From Planctomycetota bacterium (GTDB lineage: Bacteria; Planctomycetota; Phycisphaerae; Sedimentisphaerales; Anaerobacaceae), in assembly GCA_025459125.1 (NCBI GenBank), contig JALORE010000024.1, positions 1-57,748 of the forward strand: 57,748 nucleotides of DNA. Direction: 5' to 3'. Made by a program: the position numbers and the translations under genes. Under the pieces are notes generated by a model, which searched no databases, had not been told where the DNA came from, and saw nothing but the letters and a program-made list of their open reading frames with translations. Shown here piece after piece: positions 17,801 to 24,145 of this stretch (positions are counted from its first letter, which is position 1; each line of letters opens with the position of its first letter).

Positions 17801-18945
17801 TCTGGATGTCCGATGCCGTGGTCAACACGTTCCGCAATCGTACCAACCTGTCCAACGAATTGCTGGACTGCACCTTCGTCTACAACGACACCGACGTCTT
17901 CTACAACTGCGGGGTTCGCTTCCGCGGCAGTCCCTTCATCCGCAGCGGCTCCAACCGCGACCCGCGCAACCGCTATGGGTACCGGATCGAGTTCGACCCC
18001 CAGCAGAAGTTCCGCGGCCGCGAGGAGATCAACCTCGACAACACCGAGGGCAGCAACCGCGGACCCCTGCAGGAACGGGCTTCCTATTGGTTCTTCGCAC
18101 ACATGGGCCTGGAGTACTCGACGCAGGAGTGGGTCCGCCTGATCGTCAATGGCCAAAGCCACGGCGGTTACGACGACGTGCGCAAGATCGACGGCGACTA
18201 TATCGAGGCCTGGTTCCCGGGGAACGAAGAGGGGTACATTCACAAGATCGATGACTATTTCGAGTACACCGCGGACGGCACCGGCTATACGAATCTCGAC
18301 GAGGGCCTGCGGGCCGACGCCCGGCACCCGCTGCTTCCAGAAACCTACCGCTGGCACTTCGAGAAGCGCTCGCACCCCGAGGACGACAATTGGCAGCACT
18401 TGTTCGACTTCGCGGTCGCGATGAACACACCCACCAGTGACTCGCGTTACCCGCAGATGGTCGAGTCCCAGATCGACCCCCGGCACTTCGTCCGGGTGCT
18501 GGCGGTCCGCCACGCGGTCGGCGACTGGGACAGCTACGGCTATCGGCGCGGCAAGAATAACGCCTTCTATTACGCACTGCCCGAGGGCAGATGGTACCTG
18601 CTGCCTTGGGACATCGATTTCACCCTGGGCTCCGGCGACGGGCCCAACACGAACCTGTTCAGTGCCGCCGGCATCTTCCCGGAAATCACGGCATTCCTGA
18701 ACTATCCCAAGTACAAGCAGATGTACTATGACGCCTTCAGCGAGCTGGTGAACGGTCCCTGGAGAACCTCCTACGGCACGAGCGATCCGCCCACCGCCTT
18801 CGACCGATTCCTCGACGAGAACGCCGCGGTTCTGATGGCGGAGGGCCTCGGTGACGGACGACGCGACGCCATCAAGCAGTTCGTCCGCAGCCGCCGGGAT
18901 TACATCCTGTCCCAGATCCCGCTCACGCGGACACCGACGAGATGA
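14824..18945 (+). CDS. Secreted lamin-tail / CotH-kinase-like giant protein
   Basis: 1373 residues from ATG 14824, preceded by GAGGAGTG. Signal peptide ~1-30 (LSVLFCLALLGPVRPGWG). Three lamin-tail domains are visible: VTEVMYHPVNASAAQEDEAL..., RVNELLTGSGTSWIELYNPG... and INEIMYQHAARDDRYEYVEL... . Jelly-roll modules lie between them, and an Ig-like unit (VVPAGGQTITVTARVIDNDG) precedes a C-terminal CotH domain of ~450 residues. CotH features are NCGVRFRGSPFIRSGS, NLDNTEGSNRG, LIVNGQSHGGYDDVRKIDGD and WYLLPWDIDFTLGSG. CotH proteins are atypical kinases that phosphorylate secreted proteins; these motifs fit an active enzyme, but activity is unproven. The gene is divergent from the sigma/anti-sigma operon. 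Confidence 0.9.
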   Translation: MPTVRRWHPGWGLSVLFCLALLGPVRPGWGIMVTEVMYHPVNASAAQEDEALEFIELYNNRAVSEELGKWAFTNGIDYVFEPNTLLGPRQYLVIARDPNAVKTAYGISNVVGPYGGRFNNDGERVELANANGGIVISFRYGNASPWPVSPNGAGHSLVLAKLGGDPEEAGSWSASARIGGTPGTSEPAQTAISHQPTSLTLVDIGTPGRYFKGTKEPSPGPAGQATIAWTQIGFDDASPRSSWLDGPNGYGYSNDAGELQWVRTPLNDMNGRYMSLYARLRFTLTAEQLASFSQLQAEIRYDDGYVMYLNGTRVTDSGAILGNPPAYNASGGPAAEPSAATLDLTGRKSLLVTGTNVLAVQVHNATLAGSSDCFIGVILRATVTPAGSGDSVSGRVRVNELLTGSGTSWIELYNPGATAVDLSHVYLSNDRFNLLACKIPDGTVLAPGGFWAVRQGTGSNSLPFALSPTGDTVYVTAASSATPPAPTRVLDAVHCDGLKPGVTFGRYPDGSDALDALASATFAKPNDQRLVRPVVINEIMYQHAARDDRYEYVELYNRGSDAVSLAGWKLTDAVEYTFGADVTMAPGSYLVVAKAPAFLTAIYSHLTLGANLLGPYEGTLNNHSDRIRLISPLRQTNPKTGESENAPITMDDVTYYDGGQWPRWADGMGASLELRDPRSDNDTPGAWADSDESKKTRWQPFSFTVDAADSRYTHDAITVFDFMLLNAGETLVDDLELIANGSDRLTNSGFEDGESPWRILGNHTRSFVTTEDRHSGSRALHVIATGHGDPGANRINQLIRSATGGSVTFRGWARWLRGSRYLLLRTTRERAPVMPPRPAYSFEMEMPLDLGTPGRPNTAFVANRGPAILEVRHAPVVPAGGQTITVTARVIDNDGIESVILNYRYEGTTVFTSIPMTDDGLGDDKIAGDGVYAAAIRGSAAGQMRAFYLTASDGSAATRFPTLLEPSADVPERTCLVRVGDATASSRLATYRIWMSDAVVNTFRNRTNLSNELLDCTFVYNDTDVFYNCGVRFRGSPFIRSGSNRDPRNRYGYRIEFDPQQKFRGREEINLDNTEGSNRGPLQERASYWFFAHMGLEYSTQEWVRLIVNGQSHGGYDDVRKIDGDYIEAWFPGNEEGYIHKIDDYFEYTADGTGYTNLDEGLRADARHPLLPETYRWHFEKRSHPEDDNWQHLFDFAVAMNTPTSDSRYPQMVESQIDPRHFVRVLAVRHAVGDWDSYGYRRGKNNAFYYALPEGRWYLLPWDIDFTLGSGDGPNTNLFSAAGIFPEITAFLNYPKYKQMYYDAFSELVNGPWRTSYGTSDPPTAFDRFLDENAAVLMAEGLGDGRRDAIKQFVRSRRDYILSQIPLTRTPTR

Positions 18946-19009
18946 CTGACCCCGGCACCATCTGCGGAGTTATGACGGACAATTCCGGTAATGGCCCAGG
19001 CGCGACCCT

Positions 19010-19073
19010 CTTCGTAGGGCGAGCGTCCCCGCTCGTCTGATAGGACGTCGTGCGGGGACGCACGACCTACGAG
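19010..19073. repeat. Palindromic repeat family C, copy 1
   Basis: Begins CTTCGTAGGGCGAGCGTCCC and ends CCTACGAGG. Inside is a perfect 8-bp hairpin, GTCGTGCG/CGCACGAC, around GGGA. The second copy at 20523-20741 is interrupted by another element. It lies after the CotH gene in a convergent junction (18946-19401) that holds no gene. Confidence 0.7.
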
Positions 19074-19242
19074 GAGCCGCCTGCGCCCGCCTCGGATTAC
19101 CGAACGCATCTGCCACAAGGCAACTTTGTGAACCTGTAAGTGCCACTCTACAAAGGTGACGGCCGGCTTCTGTCATTCCGACGCAGAGGCTGTCCTCGAC
19201 CTGATCGGGGGCGGGATCCCGGAGGCACCTCGGCTCTCGTGG

Positions 19243-19262
19243 GCCCCCGCCTGCGCGGGGGC
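19243..19262. repeat. GC hairpin in convergent junction
   Basis: GCCCCCGC (19243-19250) pairs perfectly with GCGGGGGC (19255-19262) around CTGC. It belongs to a longer segment (about 19170-19280) that looks like the common dispersed 'TGTCATTCCG...GGGCCCCCGCCTGCGCGGGGGCGAC' type of repeat. Confidence 0.5.
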
Positions 19263-19283
19263 GACAGCGACAGCGAAACGGAC

Positions 19284-19377
19284 GGGTGGCAGCGGCAAGC
19301 GCAGTCTTCGGAGCTTGCCGCTGGCGTCTGTGTCTATCCCACGGGCCATCGGCAAGCTGCGCTTGCCGCTGCCACCC
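19284..19377. repeat. Palindromic repeat family A, copy 3
   Basis: GGGTGGCAGCGGCAAGCG... pairs with ...GCGCTTGCCGCTGCCACCC; the arms are 18 bases or more with few mismatches. It ends 24 bases before the stop of the convergent amidohydrolase gene. Confidence 0.85.
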
Positions 19378-19401
19378 TGTCGAACGTCGGATTCGTGCGC
19401 C

Positions 19402-20394
19402 TTACCGTTTCTGGAGGATCTTCAGCGCGTTGGTCCGGTATACCTTCTCCAGCACCGGATCGCTTAGGGCCAGGCCGTAGAGGGGCCAGTGATAGCTGGA
19501 GTGATTCCACGCGTAGAAGTGCTCGTCGGCGGATTCGAGAATGCGGAAGGTGAAGCGATACGTGTCCAGGGTCGCCTGCATGTCGGTCGCGTAGACAAGG
19601 CGGTCCTGGTACGTCTCGTAGAACTTCGCGACGAAGCGCGGAATCGCGGCGGTCTCGGCGAAGCGGGCCGAGATATCCGCGTACAGGTTCGGGTACTTGT
19701 CGAACATCCCGCCCAGCCGGCTCAGGTCGTAGCAGCAGTTGGCGAAGTGGCAGGCGACGAAGGTCGTCTGCGGGTGCCGGGCCACCGCCCGCTCCAGGAT
19801 GTCCACCATGCCGGCCAGATCGACGATGCCCGGCTGGTTGTCCAGCCGCCATTTGTAGGCGTTCATCAGGCCGTCGTTCCTGGCGTCCATCGGCAGGTAC
19901 ATCCAGTAGGGGTCGCCCACGTGGATATTGATCGGGCCCACGCCGCGGGCCCCGACTTGGTAGCACCGCTCCAGTTCCTTGACCGCGGCCGGACCGAAAC
20001 CGGGCTGGTCGTATCCCGTGTAATCGAACCCGCACCAGACCTCGAACCGGTCGGGGTACTTCGCATAGAGCGTGTACACTTCGTCGAACCGCTTACCCGT
20101 CGCCATCGTGTGCACGATCGCCTTCTGGACGCCCGCCTCATCCATCAGGCGGACCCACTTGTCCACCTGCTCCGGAGTCTTGGCATAGATATGGGCGTGC
20201 ATGTCGATCGCCGGGTACTTGGCCTTCGGCACCATCGTCAGGGGAACCTTGTACACCGACTGCGGGCGGAAGTCCTTGAGCAGCAGTGTCTCCGGGACCG
20301 ACCGCTGGTCGGCACACAGCCCCACCGCGGTGCAGGTGAAGATCAGCGTCGTGATGAGCAGGCACGCAACTCGATTGTGCCGGGTGTCTCCCAT
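19402..20394 (-). CDS. Exported amidohydrolase-2 family metal hydrolase/decarboxylase
   Basis: 330 residues from ATG 20394, with AAAGGAG nine bases upstream. The signal peptide (ACLLITTLIFTCTAVGLCAD) is unusual for this family, which is mostly cytoplasmic. The TIM-barrel fold starts with the metal-binding motif IDMHAHIYA. Later are IVHTMATGKRFDEVY, PINIHVGDPYW, TTFVACHFAN (second His) and the C-terminal metal/catalytic aspartate in LVYATDMQATLDTYRF. Family members hydrolyse or decarboxylate cyclic or aromatic acids and lactones; the substrate here is unknown. The gene is divergent from an MFS transporter across a repeat-filled 534-base gap. Confidence 0.82.
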   Translation of the reverse strand: MGDTRHNRVACLLITTLIFTCTAVGLCADQRSVPETLLLKDFRPQSVYKVPLTMVPKAKYPAIDMHAHIYAKTPEQVDKWVRLMDEAGVQKAIVHTMATGKRFDEVYTLYAKYPDRFEVWCGFDYTGYDQPGFGPAAVKELERCYQVGARGVGPINIHVGDPYWMYLPMDARNDGLMNAYKWRLDNQPGIVDLAGMVDILERAVARHPQTTFVACHFANCCYDLSRLGGMFDKYPNLYADISARFAETAAIPRFVAKFYETYQDRLVYATDMQATLDTYRFTFRILESADEHFYAWNHSSYHWPLYGLALSDPVLEKVYRTNALKILQKR

Positions 20395-20522
20395 GATGAG
20401 GCTCCTTTCCAAGTCCGACCCGATGCCATTCACACCAACCGTCACTCGATCCGCCCATTCTACCGATGGGTCCTTCGGATGCGAAGAGTCTTCTCGGTGC
20501 GGCCGAGGGCGGTGGCTGCGGT

Positions 20523-20741
20523 CTTCGTAGGGCGAGCGTCCCCGCTCGCCGGCTCAAGGCCCAAGCGGCTGTCCAAAAATGACTTAGCCATTGGGGCGCG
20601 GAAACCCGCTGTTTTCCCGGCCGGAGATCGCCAACTCGAACCGAAAATGGTCAAATTGTTTTTGGACAGCCGCTACGACCGCCGGATATCGTGCGAAGAC
20701 GCACGATCTTGGGGGCGAACGGGGACGTTCGCCCTACGAAG
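20523..20741. repeat. Palindromic repeat family C, copy 2, interrupted by a small inverted-repeat element
   Basis: Outer arms 20523-20543 and 20721-20741 match in 20 of 21 positions. A perfect 8-bp hairpin ATCGTGCG/CGCACGAT (20688-20695, 20700-20707) corresponds to that of copy 1. The middle is occupied by the element at 20564-20674. The gap between the divergent amidohydrolase and MFS genes (20395-20928) holds no gene. Confidence 0.75.
20564..20674. mobile_element. Small non-autonomous inverted-repeat element (MITE-like, 111 bp)
   Basis: Perfect 16-bp terminal inverted repeats (AGCGGCTGTCCAAAAA and its complement) at 20564-20579 and 20659-20674. The interior lacks any protein-coding capacity. 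It sits within repeat family C copy 2, so it inserted after that repeat. No clear target duplication is seen, so mobility is inferred from the terminal repeats alone. Confidence 0.6.
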
Positions 20742-20928
20742 AGGCGCGGATACGCCAGGGGGTATTCGGTCCTCTTGTCAGTCTGCTTCGCGCTTGCGAT
20801 TCTGGCGGATGGCGGTATCGTGGGACGCCAGGTTGGTCGCGCGCCCGTGAGGGCATATGAGGAAACGCCGGGCGGCGTCCCGGTCCGCGGTGCCGGTCGT
20901 ACCGCTCGGAGCGAAGAAAGGATCTGCT

Positions 20929-22314
20929 ATGGATGGAAAATCGGTCGCGAGGATGCTGGCGTTCCGCTGGCTGCTGTTCGCCATCCTCGCCCTGGCCTAC
21001 TGCTTCGTCTACTTCCATCGCAACTGCCTGTCGATCGTGGCGGACGATCTGGTGACAGACTTCCACGCTACGGCCAGCGTCATCGGCGTGCTCGGCTCGA
21101 TCTACTTCTACTGCTACGCGGCCATGCAATTCCCGGCGGGTCTGCTGTCCGACTCGGTCGGTCCCCGCCGGACCGTGACCGTCTCGCTGCTCTTGGCCAC
21201 CGTGGGCAGCCTGCTGTTCGGCCTGGCGCCGAGTGTCCGCGTGGCGATGATCGCCCGCGCCATGGTCGGCCTGGGTGTTTCCATGGTCTTCATCCCCACG
21301 ATGAAGATCCTCGCCCAGTGGTTCCGGGCCCGCGAGTTTGCCTTCATGTCCGGTATGATGCAGGCCGCCGGCGGGCTGGGGATCCTCGCGGCCACGTCGC
21401 TGCTGGGCTGGCTGGCGACTGTAACCGGCTGGCGGACCTCGTTCGCAATCATCGCCGGCGGCACGCTTCTGCTCGTCCTTGGGGCCTGGTGGATCGTGCG
21501 CGACCGCCCCGCCGACAAGGGATGGCCCACGATTGCCGAGATCGACCGTCAGAGAGCAGCAGCCCGGGCGCCGCAGATGTCCCAGCAGGCACCGGGAAGC
21601 GCAGCGCCTTCGACGGAGGGAGGTTCCGTCCAGGGCCCCACCGCCGCCGACGGGGGCGGGCCCGCGGTGCCGAAAAGCAGCTTGTGGCAAGGCGTCCGCA
21701 CCGTAGTCACTCAGAAATACTTCTGGCCGGTCGCGGTCTGGTTCTTCTTCGACTGCGGCATCTTCTTCGGGTTCGGCAGTCTCTGGAGCGGGCCTTATCT
21801 CGGGCACGTCTATGGCATGAACAAAGTCCAGGCCGGGGGCATCCTGAGCATGCTGGCCTGGGGCATGGTCCTCGGCGGCCCGGTCCTGGGCCTGGTCTCA
21901 CAAAGGGTGCTGCGCAGCCGCAAGAAGACCTTCGTGCTGTGCACCTCCGCGCTGGTCGTCCTGCTGTTGGCCCTGACCTTGTTCCCGGCGGGCCTGTCCC
22001 GGACGGCCCTGATGATCTGGTTCTTCCTGTTCTCCGTGTGCTCCTCGGCGATCGTGATCATGGGCTTTACGACAACGAAGGAGCTGTTTCCCGTGGAGAT
22101 CGCCGGCACCTGCGTGGGCATGGTCAATTTCTTCCCCTTCTTCGGGGGCGCCATCTTCCAGCCGCTGCTGGGCTGGGTCCTGGACGCCTGCGGGAAGAAC
22201 GACGCCGGCCAGTACCCGCTGCAGGCCTATCGCATGGTCCTGCTGGTCCTGCTGACCGCCTCGGTGCTCTCGCTGGCGTGCACGTTCCTGATGAAGGAGA
22301 CCTACCGGAAATGA
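20929..22314 (+). CDS. Major facilitator superfamily transporter
   Basis: 461 residues from ATG 20929, preceded by GAAAGGATCTGCT. About 12 membrane helices are visible in two halves, joined by a hydrophilic loop (residues ~190-245, rich in Gln/Ala/Pro). Family marks are the loop 2-3 motif LLSDSVGPRRTVTV and VGLGVSMVFIPTMKILAQWF in helix 4, typical of the GlpT/sugar-phosphate and organic-anion group. The long central loop is variable in the family. The substrate is unknown; an organic acid or sugar acid would suit the neighbouring exported amidohydrolase and isomerase-fold proteins, but this is inference. Confidence 0.88.
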   Translation: MDGKSVARMLAFRWLLFAILALAYCFVYFHRNCLSIVADDLVTDFHATASVIGVLGSIYFYCYAAMQFPAGLLSDSVGPRRTVTVSLLLATVGSLLFGLAPSVRVAMIARAMVGLGVSMVFIPTMKILAQWFRAREFAFMSGMMQAAGGLGILAATSLLGWLATVTGWRTSFAIIAGGTLLLVLGAWWIVRDRPADKGWPTIAEIDRQRAAARAPQMSQQAPGSAAPSTEGGSVQGPTAADGGGPAVPKSSLWQGVRTVVTQKYFWPVAVWFFFDCGIFFGFGSLWSGPYLGHVYGMNKVQAGGILSMLAWGMVLGGPVLGLVSQRVLRSRKKTFVLCTSALVVLLLALTLFPAGLSRTALMIWFFLFSVCSSAIVIMGFTTTKELFPVEIAGTCVGMVNFFPFFGGAIFQPLLGWVLDACGKNDAGQYPLQAYRMVLLVLLTASVLSLACTFLMKETYRK

Positions 22315-22372
22315 CGGACCCGGTCCGTGCGAACCCTGCCCATCGTTCTTCGTCCACAGTAGAAACCACCCG

Positions 22373-22453
22373 CATGTCATGGCGAGCGCAGCGAAGCAAT
22401 CTCCACCCTGGGGATCGAGATTGCTTCGTCGCTGCGCTCCTCGCAATGACATG
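22373..22453. repeat. Palindromic repeat family D, copy 1 (GTCATTGCGAG type)
   Basis: The left arm is CATGTCATGGCGAGCGCAGC..., the right arm ...GCTCCTCGCAATGACATG, and AAGCAATCTC/GAGATTGCTT pairs in the middle. A conserved AAACCACCCGCATGTCAT edge is shared with 41285-41331 and 43774-43864. It lies between convergent genes ending at 22314 and 22479. Confidence 0.85.
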
Positions 22454-22478
22454 CCGAAGCTCATTCCGTTCGAGGCTC

Positions 22479-23909
22479 TTATGCCTCTTCGATCACCTTG
22501 AATCCCATCAGTCGGCTGAGGTCCTGGATGCTCTGCATATGGTCGCCGAAGAAGACGGCGCGGTGGAGCAGGGCCATGACGCCGCCTTCGATGACGCCGG
22601 CGCCCCAGTTCTGGAACATGCTGCGGGCGTCCCGGACCTTGGTCCAGAACTGCGTGCGGCAGCCGAGCTCATCGTGCGTGACTTTGAAGATCTCGCCCGT
22701 CGAGATCACCATCGTGTCAAGGTTGACGAATTTCGCGCAGGTCACCACCTGGCCCAGCGGCATCTCCACTTCCAGGGCCACGCCCTTGTCGCTGTCGGTC
22801 TGGGTGCGGATCTGGAAGGGCAGGCGTTTGCTCCTGGGCCCCGCCATCTTCGTGGCGCTGGTGCAGTGGAAGTGAATCAGGGCGTTGTTGGCGACGTCGA
22901 AGACCGGGTCGGTGATGAAGCCGGGCACGCCGAAGGCGTAATTGAACATGAGCATCGTCAGCGTCGAGTCCATGTCGCCCTCGCAGGCGCCGACGAGGCC
23001 CTCGTCGCCGAGCTTGCTGAAGGTGAAGCAGCCTTTGGCCGGCTCGCCCATGCAGTTGGAGCTGGTGACCGCCACCGCCCCCTTCTCCATCATCATCCGT
23101 TTGATCGCCAGGTAGTACCGGGCCGAGCTGATCATCTCGTCCTTCGTCGGCTCGACGATCTTCTTGGCCTTGCTGATCCAGTATTGCTGGGCCTCCGCTT
23201 CGGCATCCTTGAGGCTCACCGCCTGATGGGCCTTGAGCGTCTCGTCGACGGTGACGGGGATCATTTCGCAGCCGAGCTTCGTTCTGACCTGCTCCGCCGA
23301 GCACGCGGCAGCCGTCCCCGTGGGCCCCCGGACGACCAGAATGCGGGTCCGCGCCATATGCGGGCCGACCCGCATGAGCCCCACGATCTTGTCGAGATCA
23401 CCCCAGTCGCTCGACGGGAGCAGGACCACCTTCTTGCCCTGCTTGGCCCAGGGCGGAAAGTACATCCAACCATGGCCGCTGAAAGGCTGCGAGAAGACCA
23501 CCGTCGGCAGGCCCTTATCGACGATTTTGCCCATCGCCTGCAAGGGGGCATCCCCGCCGTGACCACACAGGTGGAACATCAATACGCCGTCCGCCTCGGC
23601 GAGCTTCGGCAAGACCTCATCCACGCTCGTGGCCGGCACCATGTCGCCGCCGATGAACTTGACATCACCCAGCTTGGATTCCAGGTTGGCGAGGTAGCGA
23701 TTGAACTTGTCTACCTCCTCCGTGGGGCGCGAAAGGTAGATCCCCCCGGTCCGACCGATGTAGACCTTGTAGATCTTCACCGGCGGCATCTTCGGCGGCC
23801 AGTTCTCCGCGCTGTTTTGGGCCCCCGCCAGTTGCGTGCCCAGCAGCACCGCTCCGGCTCCCGCCGCACCCACACCCAGGAATTCGCGTCGATTCATCTG
23901 CTCACTCAC
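22479..23909 (-). CDS. Tat-exported sugar-isomerase-fold protein (fucose/arabinose isomerase-like)
   Basis: 476 residues from GTG 23909, chosen because AAAGGAG lies eight bases upstream; ATG 23897 is only four codons later. The Tat signal NRREFLGVGAAGAGAVLLG spans residues 6-24. The mature protein shows Rossmann-like N-terminal sections (DGVLMFHLCGHGGDAPLQAM, LPTVVFSQPFSGHGW), then GAVAVTSSNCMGEPAKGCF and EGDMDSTLTMLMFNYAFGVP. These resemble the L-fucose/L-arabinose isomerase fold, in which Glu/Asp/His bind Mn2+. Export is odd for an isomerase, so it may act on free sugars in the periplasm or have another role. The family assignment is moderate. Confidence 0.7.
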   Translation of the reverse strand: MSEQMNRREFLGVGAAGAGAVLLGTQLAGAQNSAENWPPKMPPVKIYKVYIGRTGGIYLSRPTEEVDKFNRYLANLESKLGDVKFIGGDMVPATSVDEVLPKLAEADGVLMFHLCGHGGDAPLQAMGKIVDKGLPTVVFSQPFSGHGWMYFPPWAKQGKKVVLLPSSDWGDLDKIVGLMRVGPHMARTRILVVRGPTGTAAACSAEQVRTKLGCEMIPVTVDETLKAHQAVSLKDAEAEAQQYWISKAKKIVEPTKDEMISSARYYLAIKRMMMEKGAVAVTSSNCMGEPAKGCFTFSKLGDEGLVGACEGDMDSTLTMLMFNYAFGVPGFITDPVFDVANNALIHFHCTSATKMAGPRSKRLPFQIRTQTDSDKGVALEVEMPLGQVVTCAKFVNLDTMVISTGEIFKVTHDELGCRTQFWTKVRDARSMFQNWGAGVIEGGVMALLHRAVFFGDHMQSIQDLSRLMGFKVIEEA

Positions 23910-23928
23910 GGTCGCCACTCCTTTCTGC

Positions 23929-23953
23929 GTAGGGTGTGCCGAGCACACCCTAC
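23929..23953. promoter_or_regulatory. Perfect 11-bp hairpin in the leader of the Tat-exported protein
   Basis: GTAGGGTGTGC and GCACACCCTAC surround CGA. It lies immediately upstream of the AAAGGAG site of the gene starting at 23909, so it would fold in that mRNA leader. A related GGTGTGC-ACA-GCACACC hairpin followed by CTAC lies at 24203-24223, inside the divergent gene. Confidence 0.6.
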
Positions 23954-24108
23954 CGGTTTCTCAACTCACCCGCCCGGTGAACCGGCGGCAACTGAAGACA
24001 CCATTCTGGCAGATTCCCCCGCCCGCCGCCAGCATTTTCCCGCCTCGGACAACTGGTGCTTGCACGCCGGCCCGCCATGCGGGAAACTGGTATTGTTCGG
24101 TATCCGCA

Positions 24109-24114
24109 TATAAT
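24109..24114 (+). promoter_or_regulatory. Candidate -10 box (TATAAT)
   Basis: A perfect TATAAT lies 32 bases before ATG 24146; a TAGGGAG Shine-Dalgarno at 24131-24137 follows. No clear -35. It supports translation starting near 24146 rather than downstream. Confidence 0.45.
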
Positions 24115-24145
24115 ACCCAGGCTTCGCGCGTAGGGAGTGATGGCA

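Noticed and set aside
20691..24113. 1140-codon rightward open frame
   Set aside because: It crosses the MFS gene in another frame and the antisense of the Tat-exported protein; no domain and no consistent composition.
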